A stretch of DNA of 64,000 nucleotides, from contig JBCDDC010000016.1 of the NCBI GenBank assembly GCA_039180675.1, positions 53,068-117,067 on the forward strand, given 5' to 3'. The DNA comes from Thermohalobaculum sp039180675 (GTDB lineage Bacteria; Pseudomonadota; Alphaproteobacteria; Rhodobacterales; Rhodobacteraceae). Each line of letters begins with the position of its first letter. Position 1 is the first letter of the stretch. A model generated the notes under the pieces. That model had not been told where the DNA came from. It ran no database searches and worked only from the letters and a program-made list of their open reading frames with translations. This document shows, piece by piece, positions 57,224 through 64,000 of the stretch. The translations under genes were made by a program, and so were the position numbers.

Positions 57224-58936
57224 ATGACGGATCTGACACCGACCCCCATCGATCCCTCCAGAGAGCCGCGGATCGAAACCTTCGCTACCCTGATGGATGC
57301 GCTTGACTCCGCCAGTGGCGGAGTGACTGGCATGAACTTCCATGGACCCCGTGGCGATCTGATCGAGGTTGTCTCCTATGCCGCGCTTTCCGAACAGGCG
57401 CGCAATGTGGGCTCACGCCTTCTGTCGCTTGGTCTGGAGGCTGGCGACCGGGTCGGATTGATCGCGGAGACCCATGCCGATTTCGTTCGCGCCTTCATGG
57501 GCTCGCTCTATGCAGGCCTTTGTCCTTGCCCGATGCCGCTGCCTGCTGCGTTCGGCGCCAAGGACAGCTATGGCCATCAGATCCGCAAGATCGGGGAGGT
57601 GGCGGACTTCCGCGCCGTCATCACGCCCGAAGAGTATCTGGAGTGGATCGAGGAGCCGCTTGGTGAGCGCGATCTTCTCCATCTCGGTCCGATTTCGGGC
57701 TTGCCGGAGGCGGGCAGCGTTCTGACGGCGAACCCGGGGCCTGACGACTTGGCCTACCTGCAATTCTCCTCGGGCACGACGGGGGCGCCAAAGGGTGTTG
57801 CTGTCACCCATCGCAGCCTGATGGCGAACCTCTACGGCATGCAGCAGGTGCTCGAACTCACCGGGCGGGATCGCGGGATGAGCTGGCTGCCGTTCTACCA
57901 CGACATGGGGTTAGTCGGTTGCATGCTTTTGCCCTTGGCGGCGCATTTCTCGATCGACTATCTGGCCACACGCGATTTCATCCGCCGCCCGGGTCTCTGG
58001 CCCACGATGATTAGCCGGGCGGAGGTGAGCCTGAGCTATTCCCCGTCCTTCGGATACGAGCTTGCCGCGCGGCGCGGACGCAATGCGGAAGGTCTGTCCT
58101 TGAAAAGCTGGCGGATCGCCGGGATCGGCGGCGACATGATCCGCGCTGGCAACCTGTCGGAGTTTACCGAAACTTATGCGCCGCATGGGTTCGACCGGCG
58201 AAGCTTCACCCCGAGCTATGGCATGGCGGAACTGACTCTCGGCCTGACCTTCTCGGCAGCGGGTGCGGGGTGCCGGACCCACCGGCTATCAACCGAAGCA
58301 CTTTCAAAGGGTCTCGTCCGGAACTCCGACGACGACACGAGAGCGCAGGACTTCGCGATTTGCGGCAAGCCCCTGCCGGGCCATCAGATCGAGCTACGGC
58401 GCGCTGACGGCTCCAAGACCGGCGAGCGTGAAATCGGCAAGGTTTTCGCCTATGGTCCAAGCCTCATGAAGGGCTACTTCCGCGATCCGGAAGCGACGGC
58501 TGAGTGCCTCGACGAGGCCGGGTGGCTGGACACCGGCGATATTGGCTTCATCGACGAGAATGGTGAACTGGTCCTGACTGGGCGGGCAAAAGACCTGATC
58601 ATCGTCAACGGGCGCAACATCTGGCCCCAGGATATCGAGTGGACCATGGAACAGCGGATCCAGGGCATACGCGATGGCTCTGTAGCGGCCTTCGGTATCA
58701 ATAGCTCCCACAATGACACACAGGAACAACTGACCGTGGTGATCGAGCATCGCAACGGTCAGAAGGAATCGGCCGAGGCGATCTCGGAAGAGGTGGATGC
58801 CCTACTGCGGCAGGTCTACCAACTCTCTCCAGTCGTGGCACTTTCGCGGCCCGGCAGCCTTCCGCGGACCTCTTCGGGCAAGCTCAGCCGCTCGAAGGCG
58901 CGTGAGATGTACCTGGCGGGGCTCTTCGACTCCTGA
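57224..58936 (+). CDS. fatty acyl-AMP/acyl-ACP ligase (AasR-like)
   Basis: A 570-residue ANL-superfamily enzyme. The P-loop is LQFSSGTTGAPKGVAVTHRS (about residues 182-201), A5-like YGMAELTL near 333, LDTGDIGFIDENGELVLTGRAKDLIIVNGRNIWPQDIE (about 443-480), and a C-terminal catalytic Lys in SGKLSRSKA. It activates a fatty acid as acyl-AMP and loads an acyl carrier protein. In Caulobacter the equivalent (AasR) charges the special ACP for ceramide synthesis, and here the ACP and Spt genes follow. The stop overlaps the next gene in TGATG. Confidence 0.86.
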   Translation: MTDLTPTPIDPSREPRIETFATLMDALDSASGGVTGMNFHGPRGDLIEVVSYAALSEQARNVGSRLLSLGLEAGDRVGLIAETHADFVRAFMGSLYAGLCPCPMPLPAAFGAKDSYGHQIRKIGEVADFRAVITPEEYLEWIEEPLGERDLLHLGPISGLPEAGSVLTANPGPDDLAYLQFSSGTTGAPKGVAVTHRSLMANLYGMQQVLELTGRDRGMSWLPFYHDMGLVGCMLLPLAAHFSIDYLATRDFIRRPGLWPTMISRAEVSLSYSPSFGYELAARRGRNAEGLSLKSWRIAGIGGDMIRAGNLSEFTETYAPHGFDRRSFTPSYGMAELTLGLTFSAAGAGCRTHRLSTEALSKGLVRNSDDDTRAQDFAICGKPLPGHQIELRRADGSKTGEREIGKVFAYGPSLMKGYFRDPEATAECLDEAGWLDTGDIGFIDENGELVLTGRAKDLIIVNGRNIWPQDIEWTMEQRIQGIRDGSVAAFGINSSHNDTQEQLTVVIEHRNGQKESAEAISEEVDALLRQVYQLSPVVALSRPGSLPRTSSGKLSRSKAREMYLAGLFDS

Positions 58937-59871
58937 TGCCTGGTCTCGCCGCCGTTACCGGGGGCACCGGGTTCGTCGGCCAGCACGTCGTCAGGGCGCT
59001 CGCGGCTGAAGGGTGGCGGCTACGCCTGCTGGTACGAGGCCAGCCTGCGGGCGATATGGGTGAGGAGCCGGTCGAACTCGTTCCAGGATCTCTCGAAGAC
59101 GAAGGAAGTCTCGGGGCCCTGACTGAGGGCGCGGATGCCGTGGTGCATATTGCGGGAAAGATCAAAGCAATATCGCGCGAAAGCTTCATGGCGGCCAATG
59201 CCGATGGCACTGCGAGGCTTTTGCGCGCACGGTCCGAGAGGGCGCCAGATGCGCCCTTTGTTCTGATGTCATCCTTGGCGGCCCGGGAACCCGGCCTCTC
59301 CCACTACGCCGCGTCCAAGGCCGCGGCTGAGGATCATGTTCGTGCGTCCGACGGGCCATGGTCGATCCTGCGGCCCTCCGCAATCTACGGCCCTGGCGAC
59401 CGAGAGACGCTCGCCGTGTTCAAGATGGCGCGGCTGCTGGTCCACCCGCTGCTCAATAGCTCCGAAGCAAGGGTCTGCCTGATCCATATCGACGACGTGG
59501 TGAGTGCCACGACCGCTGCCACGCGCGGTGCGCTGCCCAATGCGACCTATGAACTGAGCGATGAGCACGTCGATGGCTATACCTGGCGAGAGATTGTTGG
59601 GGCGGCCTGTCAAACCATGGAAACGCGCCCGCGCCCTGTGCGTATCCCTGCCGCGGTCGTGAAAACGCTGGGTTGGGCAGGTGACATCCTCAGCGGTATG
59701 ACCGGGTCTGCCGAGATGCTGACATCACAGAAGGTGCGCGAGGTTCTCCACCCTGACTGGTCATCGTCTCGCAGTGCCCAACCCCCCTGCGACACGTGGT
59801 CTCCGCAGGTCGATCTTGCGCAAGGTTTTGGCAGAACCGTCGCTTCTCATCGTGAGCGTGGCTGGCTCTGA
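58936..59871 (+). CDS. NAD-dependent epimerase/reductase (CerR-like)
   Basis: A 311-residue extended SDR. The cofactor motif is AVTGGTGFVGQHVVRAL (residues 6-22). The catalytic Ser and YxxxK are in FVLMSSLAAREPGLSHYAASKAAAE (Tyr about 116, Lys 120). In Caulobacter the homologue next to spt reduces the keto group of a ceramide intermediate, and that role is inferred here from the overlap with the acyl ligase gene and nearness of spt. Confidence 0.8.
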   Translation: MPGLAAVTGGTGFVGQHVVRALAAEGWRLRLLVRGQPAGDMGEEPVELVPGSLEDEGSLGALTEGADAVVHIAGKIKAISRESFMAANADGTARLLRARSERAPDAPFVLMSSLAAREPGLSHYAASKAAAEDHVRASDGPWSILRPSAIYGPGDRETLAVFKMARLLVHPLLNSSEARVCLIHIDDVVSATTAATRGALPNATYELSDEHVDGYTWREIVGAACQTMETRPRPVRIPAAVVKTLGWAGDILSGMTGSAEMLTSQKVREVLHPDWSSSRSAQPPCDTWSPQVDLAQGFGRTVASHRERGWL

Positions 59872-60078
59872 CAGCTAGAAAGCGTCATTTGCGGCGGTAA
59901 TGATGACGAATTTACGCCAGATATTTCAGTTTATTTCAGGTTATTTAGCTTAGACATCAAATTAAACGCTGATGATGATCACAAAGCTATACATCTGGCG
60001 AACAGTTCCCTATTTCCTCTTGTCAATAAAGCGTCATCAAGAGCAGGATTTCGCGACTTCCGTTGAGGGCTGGAACAC
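59872..60078 (+). promoter_or_regulatory. AT-rich control region with AAAGCGTCAT direct repeats
   Basis: This 207-bp spacer is clearly richer in A and T than its neighbours. The decamer AAAGCGTCAT occurs at 59879-59888 and again at 60028-60037, and its inverted core ATGACG at 59903-59908. TTTCAG and TTATTT words repeat at 59925-59948. It probably contains the promoter and an operator for the nucleotidyltransferase-ACP-spt genes. Confidence 0.5.
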
Positions 60079-60858
60079 GTGACGAACACTATCCTATTGA
60101 GCGCGGGTCAAGGCCGTCGTCTCGCGCCGCTGACCGACGATCGACCCAAGTGCCTGGTGAGCATTGCGGGCAAGACGATCCTGGAATGGCAGCTCCTTGC
60201 GCTAGAGGCCGCTGGGGTCGAGCATGTCACCGTCGTAACCGGCTTCAAGGGCGAGACTATTGAAACCGCGATCAAGGTGATCTCTCCTTCCATCGATGTG
60301 AGATGTCTGAACAACCCATTCTACTCGGTGACCGACAATATCGGGTCGTGCTGGATCGCCCGTGAGCTCTTTCGGGACGATACGGTTCTGATCAATGGCG
60401 ATACGCTCTTCGATGCCCGGGTCCTGAAGCGTGTTCTGGCCGACGCGCGGGATCCGATCACTGTCACGATCGACAGCAAAGCCACTTACGATACCGATGA
60501 TATGAAAGTCTCGACCAGGGATGGCCGGCTCCTTGGCATTTCGAAGACTCTCGAAGAAGACGTCACGGGCGAGTCTATCGGGATGCTCCGCTTCCAGGGT
60601 GAGGGCGGCGCGCGCTTTATCGATCACCTGACTGCCAAGCTGCGCGATCCTGCGGCCTTGAAACTCTGGTACCTTTCGATCATAGACGAGCTCGCCAAAG
60701 AGGGCGGTGTCGGTGTCGTTGCGATCAACGGCCTGCCCTGGGCAGAGATTGATTTTCCGCACGATATTCCCATCGCCGCCAACAAGGTCGAGAGCTTCGA
60801 TTGGCCGGTCGGGCAGGATGACGAGGCGGCAGGAAAACCGCGAAACCGAGCCATCTGA
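60079..60858 (+). CDS. nucleotidyltransferase (phosphocholine cytidylyltransferase/LicC-like)
   Basis: A 259-residue NTP transferase starting at GTG 60079. The signature LSAGQGRRLAPLTDDRPKCLVSIAGKTILEW spans residues 6-36, and metal-binding acids are in LINGDTLFDARV (about 110) and AEIDFPHDI. The YSVTDNIGSCWIARELF region is typical of LicC-like cytidylyltransferases. It would make a CDP- or NDP-activated small group. Its stop overlaps the ACP start in TGATG, which ties it to sphingolipid synthesis, possibly for the head group. Confidence 0.8.
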   Translation: MTNTILLSAGQGRRLAPLTDDRPKCLVSIAGKTILEWQLLALEAAGVEHVTVVTGFKGETIETAIKVISPSIDVRCLNNPFYSVTDNIGSCWIARELFRDDTVLINGDTLFDARVLKRVLADARDPITVTIDSKATYDTDDMKVSTRDGRLLGISKTLEEDVTGESIGMLRFQGEGGARFIDHLTAKLRDPAALKLWYLSIIDELAKEGGVGVVAINGLPWAEIDFPHDIPIAANKVESFDWPVGQDDEAAGKPRNRAI

Positions 60859-61106
60859 TGACTGAGACGATGGACATAGAGAAAAACGTTATCTCCCTCC
60901 TCAAGTCGCATGTCGGCGAGGGGGTTGAAGTTACGTTGGACACCAACATCATTGGCGACACTAAACTCGACTCCGTCGCCGTGATGGATTTCGTGATGGA
61001 ACTTGAGGATGAGCTCGACATCACGATCCCCCTGAACCGTCTCGCCGATGTGAAGACGGTGAGCGACCTTCTGGCAGCGATAAAGGCGTTGCGCAGCGAC
61101 CAATAA
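60858..61106 (+). CDS. acyl carrier protein (sphingolipid-associated)
   Basis: An 82-residue ACP. The phosphopantetheine serine is Ser39 in GDTKLDSVAVMDFVMELEDEL, with typical acidic helix II. It is not next to fab genes but between a nucleotidyltransferase and spt, as with the dedicated AcpR of Caulobacter. It probably carries the acyl chain used by Spt. Confidence 0.9.
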   Translation: MTETMDIEKNVISLLKSHVGEGVEVTLDTNIIGDTKLDSVAVMDFVMELEDELDITIPLNRLADVKTVSDLLAAIKALRSDQ

Positions 61107-61144
61107 GAGACAAGCAACTGACAGTGACGATAGGGCAGTGAAGT

Positions 61145-62467
61145 ATGGGCATTAACGAGCGGCTCGCCGAGATCGAAAGATCCGTAGAAAGCCTCCGGGG
61201 CAACGGCCAAGACCCAAGGAATCTGTGGTTCGAGGCAATCCACTCACCGACGGAAGCGACCCTGAACGGCCGCTCCACAATGCTGTTCGGCACCAACAAC
61301 TATCTGGGCCTTACCTTCGATCCCAGATGCGTGCAGGCCGCTGCAGGCGCCACGCGGATGGAAGGCTCGGGGACCACCGGCTCGCGGATCGCCAATGGCA
61401 GCTACAGCGGGCATACCGCCCTCGAAGCCGAGATCGCTGAGTTCTACAACAAGCGAAGCGCAGTCGTCTTCTCGACGGGCTATGTGGCGAACATTGGGAT
61501 CCTGTCCGGGCTTCCGACCCATGGCGATTATCTGCTGATCGATGCGGACAGCCATGCCTCGATCTACGACGGCTGCAAGATGAGCGATGCGCAGACGGTG
61601 CGGTTCCGGCACAACTCGCCCGAGGACCTGGCCAAGCGCCTGCGCCGCCTGAAGGATGAGCCGGGCGACAAGTTCGTTGTGGTGGAGGGCATCTATTCGA
61701 TGCTTGGCGACAAGGCGCCGCTCCAGGAATTCGCCGATGTGAAGCGGGAGGCGGGCGACGGTGTCTATCTGATCGTCGACGAGGCGCATTCCCTTGGCGT
61801 TCTGGGTGAGACGGGCCGCGGCCTCTGCCAGGAGGCCGATGTCGAGGATGATTGCGATTTCATCGTCGGTACTTTTTCGAAAAGCATCGGAACGGTGGGT
61901 GGTTACTGCGTTTCGGACATGGAGAGCTTCCACGCGTTGCGCATGATCTCCCGACCCTACATGTTCACGGCTTCGATGACGCCAGGCGCAATTGCTGGCG
62001 CGCGGGCGGCGTTTCAGATCATCGCCGAGCAGCGCGGTGAACAGCAGCGGCTCTGGCGCAATTGCGAGCAGCTCTACCGCGGTGCTCAGGCGCTCGGTTA
62101 CGAGGTCGGCCCCCAGCCGAGCCCGGTCGTTGCTTTGATCCTGCCCGACCCTCCGGCAGCGGTCGGCCTATGGAACCGGCTGATCGACGCGGGGCTCTAC
62201 ACCAATATCGCCATCCCGCCCGCGACCCCCAACAGCCTGTCGCTGCTGCGGGTTTCGGTCTCGGCCGCACACTCAGGCACGCAGATCCGCAAGGCGCTGG
62301 ACATCCTTGGCAAGGTTGGTCACGAGCTGGGGATCCTGCCCGACCGTCCGATGCCTCAGGTCCTTAGCGGCCCGGTGAAGGTGATCAATGGCGGCGGCGG
62401 GCGCGCCATAGCCGCAAAAGCACCGGCAGAAATGCCAGCAAAGGGTGCCGCCGTTCCCAGCCACTAA
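61145..62467 (+). CDS. spt: serine palmitoyltransferase-type alpha-oxoamine synthase
   Basis: A 440-residue PLP enzyme. The PLP lysine is Lys246 in GTFSKSIGTVGGYC. His137 (DADSHASIYDG) stacks on PLP, and Asp212/His215 lie in VDEAHSLGVLG. The GTFSKS(I/L)GTxGG wording matches bacterial serine palmitoyltransferase better than BioF. It condenses serine with an acyl thioester, the first step of ceramide synthesis. The last 35 residues are Gly/Ala/Pro-rich and overlap the convergent gene by 83 bp. Upstream ACP, reductase and acyl ligase genes support the sphingolipid role. Confidence 0.87.
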   Translation: MGINERLAEIERSVESLRGNGQDPRNLWFEAIHSPTEATLNGRSTMLFGTNNYLGLTFDPRCVQAAAGATRMEGSGTTGSRIANGSYSGHTALEAEIAEFYNKRSAVVFSTGYVANIGILSGLPTHGDYLLIDADSHASIYDGCKMSDAQTVRFRHNSPEDLAKRLRRLKDEPGDKFVVVEGIYSMLGDKAPLQEFADVKREAGDGVYLIVDEAHSLGVLGETGRGLCQEADVEDDCDFIVGTFSKSIGTVGGYCVSDMESFHALRMISRPYMFTASMTPGAIAGARAAFQIIAEQRGEQQRLWRNCEQLYRGAQALGYEVGPQPSPVVALILPDPPAAVGLWNRLIDAGLYTNIAIPPATPNSLSLLRVSVSAAHSGTQIRKALDILGKVGHELGILPDRPMPQVLSGPVKVINGGGGRAIAAKAPAEMPAKGAAVPSH

Positions 62468-63221
62468 GCGCGACGGCCCCGCTCGAATGGCGCTCGATCT
62501 TGTCGAGCGCATAGGCGAGCGGGTTCTGGAAAGTGAAACAGGCCTTCAGAAGCCGCGACGCATTCAGGATCTTGCCTACGATCCGGCGATTTCGCCAAGC
62601 TCCCTTTGCGCCGTCGCGGCTTGCGGGCTCGGATCCAATCGCTTTATCAAGCATAAGCGCGCTATAGATCTCCGCGCCACGCTCGGCCAGCAATCTCGGT
62701 CTCGCGCTGCCTTCAACCCTCAGTTCGGCCGCATATGTGTGCCGAAACAGCGTCTCCCACGCATTGAGCGTGTCCACGCCCGGCTCGGCCAGCGCGCTGG
62801 CCCATTGTGCAGCCGTCTTGTGCGCGCGCACAACAGCCTCTAGCACCCGCTTGCGAACGTCGCCATCACGGGAAAAAGTGAGAATGGCAGGCTGGCAGAA
62901 CCGTGCCCAGAGGGTGGTGTCCCAAGCATCTGGACGCATCCGCTGGGAAAAGGCCGCCAGCGTCATCACCGCCACTTTCGCTCGCGGCCCATCAGGATGC
63001 GCGATGAGGTAGACGTTCGGTGGCAAGAGCCTGTTCGCGAGGGCAGAGATGCCCGGCCCGTGGTAGGCCGCATCGCTTTCCGTCAGAACGTAAAAGTCGT
63101 AGAGGCCACCCGCTTCGGGCTCGCGCTGGAGATTTCCGTAAAACAGCACTGCCAGAACGCCCGGATGCCGGGACAGAAGATCAGCGATCTTTCCAGTGGC
63201 ATCGCCGCACGGGCGGTTCAA
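62385..63221 (-). CDS. nucleotidyltransferase-fold protein of unknown function
   Basis: A 278-residue protein. The N-terminal part (VLAVLFYGNLQREPEAGGLYDFYVLTESDAAY, about residues 18-50) resembles a minimal nucleotidyltransferase fold with a DFYV acidic strand, but the canonical GSxxxGxxxxxSDxD motif is degenerate. The C-terminal region has a basic, hydrophobic end (LLAFLPVLLRLWRARRR) that may attach to the membrane. It is convergent with spt, overlapping 83 bp. I cannot name a function; a role in the same lipid pathway is inferred from position. Confidence 0.6.
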   Translation of the reverse strand: MNRPCGDATGKIADLLSRHPGVLAVLFYGNLQREPEAGGLYDFYVLTESDAAYHGPGISALANRLLPPNVYLIAHPDGPRAKVAVMTLAAFSQRMRPDAWDTTLWARFCQPAILTFSRDGDVRKRVLEAVVRAHKTAAQWASALAEPGVDTLNAWETLFRHTYAAELRVEGSARPRLLAERGAEIYSALMLDKAIGSEPASRDGAKGAWRNRRIVGKILNASRLLKACFTFQNPLAYALDKIERHSSGAVALSGWERRHPLLAFLPVLLRLWRARRRH

Positions 63222-63262
63222 CTGATCGGCGATCAGGGGCAGGTAGGGCCTTGCAGACGTCG

Positions 63263-64000
63263 TCAGGGGTCGCTCATACGTTCGATCGCCTCGTCCGCCC
63301 GGCGCGTCGCCGCTTCAAAGCGATCCTGATAATCGCGCGCGTTGCGCAACGGGTCGCGATAGAAGGCCGAGAACTTGATAAGGCGTAGGAAGATCTTGTT
63401 CATCAGCCTGCCGGACCATTTCATCGGCCGGTCAAAGTCGAGCAACAGCACCACGCGCTCTTCATCGGTGTCGTTCCAGACTTCGTGCTCATAGGTATCG
63501 TCGAGCACCACGAGCTCGCCCGGCATCCAGTGCTTGATCTGATCGTCGACACGAATGCGACACTTCTCGGCGTCTTTCGGGATGATAAGGCCGAGATGTG
63601 TGCGGATGATGCCCTTGGTCACGCCAGTATGCGCCGGGATATGATATCCGGGCGCGAGGATCGAGAGCCAGGCGATCTGAATGTTCGGAATGCGCTCCAG
63701 CATCTCTGCGGTCTTTGGCATCTTGGCGCAGTTCTTGTCCAACTTCTCCCCAAAGCCGAACAGCACGAAGGTCCGCCAGTTTTTCTCGGTCGCGATGCGA
63801 TATTGATCGGGTGACAGATCCTGGAAGCCCGGGATTGCCTCGCGATGCTGCAGGACACCGCGCGTCTCCTCCGCAATCACCTCCCAATTGTCCCGCAACT
63901 CGTTCAAAAAGGGGAAGAGGGTGGGATCGAGAAATGGTTCATCGGGGACCAGGCTCACCTGCGCCTGATGGCGTGCCATCCAGCGGGTCAGCCGCTTGCC
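63263..64000 (-). CDS. aspartyl/asparaginyl beta-hydroxylase-like dioxygenase, partial
   Basis: At least 245 residues are visible and the frame remains open to the window edge, so the N-terminus may lie outside; ATG 63979 is a possible internal start. The iron ligands are in AHTGVTKGIIRTHLGL (HxG...RxH) and ELVVLDDTYEHEVWNDT (His). The family includes LpxO, which hydroxylates lipid A acyl chains at the inner membrane. Next to a ceramide locus, hydroxylation of a sphingolipid or lipid A acyl chain is a reasonable inference. It is 41 bp upstream of the nucleotidyltransferase-fold gene on the same strand. Confidence 0.8.
   Translation of the reverse strand, partial: GKRLTRWMARHQAQVSLVPDEPFLDPTLFPFLNELRDNWEVIAEETRGVLQHREAIPGFQDLSPDQYRIATEKNWRTFVLFGFGEKLDKNCAKMPKTAEMLERIPNIQIAWLSILAPGYHIPAHTGVTKGIIRTHLGLIIPKDAEKCRIRVDDQIKHWMPGELVVLDDTYEHEVWNDTDEERVVLLLDFDRPMKWSGRLMNKIFLRLIKFSAFYRDPLRNARDYQDRFEAATRRADEAIERMSDP

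Noticed and set aside
1..64000. CRISPR arrays, insertion sequences, prophage or plasmid origin
   Set aside because: No regularly spaced repeats, transposase, integrase, terminase or replication initiator sequence was seen.

Overview
The window reads as chromosomal DNA of a marine-type alphaproteobacterium, most likely Rhodobacterales (Roseobacter group). Supporting signs are high GC with G/C-ending codons, a CarD regulator near a seven-iron FdxA ferredoxin, an IalB-type periplasmic protein, an ECF sigma factor of the RpoE/ChrR type, an SUV3-like helicase joined to an S4 protein, paired FAD/GcvT demethylation oxidoreductases, and an spt-type sphingolipid locus like that of Caulobacter. This placement is inference from gene content. 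I see no rRNA, tRNA, CRISPR array, transposase or phage gene.

Layout. 1-4150: a small membrane protein, a tspO broken by an 8-bp tandem repeat, an ICMT-like membrane methyltransferase, then a tight radical SAM / EamA exporter / ribbon-helix-helix operon. 4170-6900: SoxX-like cytochrome c and CcdA, divergent from TusA, and a ChaN lipoprotein. 6960-11645: RlmN, IalB, an ECF sigma factor without an adjacent anti-sigma gene, asparaginase, a small membrane protein and an XRE-cupin regulator. 11665-20105: a probable methylated-amine (betaine to glycine) demethylation operon: FAD/GcvT oxidoreductase, homocysteine S-methyltransferase, second FAD/GcvT oxidoreductase; then a PLP decarboxylase and an ICL/PEP-mutase enzyme. 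20179-23117: the dapD-dapE lysine branch with two small co-genes. 23114-34196: RraA-like, cupin, CarD, FdxA, S4, helicase, TPR, SCP2, hydrolase, HisN, XRE and BipA, mostly housekeeping. 34478-45066: quinone reductase, YbdK-type ligase, TPP enzyme, HugZ-SbmA pair, and a LysR / GMC / enolase-superfamily catabolic cluster.

45194-52938 is a dense block of soluble regulators: a LOV-like PAS protein without the photoactive cysteine, three AraC regulators (two are tandem paralogues), a Dps-like protein, two histidine kinases without membrane segments, an OmpR-type DNA-binding domain without a receiver, and a receiver fused to a DHp-like domain lacking its histidine. 53011-64000 is an envelope-lipid locus. 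It holds an epimerase, a GT29-like and a glycerophosphotransferase-like enzyme, then acyl-AMP ligase, NAD-dependent reductase, nucleotidyltransferase, acyl carrier protein and a serine-palmitoyltransferase-type enzyme, followed on the other strand by two genes that may act on the same lipid.

The least explained signal is non-coding. Four intergenic spacers (about 14137-14209, 17674-17811, 35462-35614, 48632-48779) each hold several perfect or near-perfect hairpins placed back to back, some enclosed by an outer stem so that they fold as three- or four-way junctions. The stems differ in sequence between sites but share the architecture. Together with the sphingolipid locus and the regulator block they are the best candidates for something undescribed.
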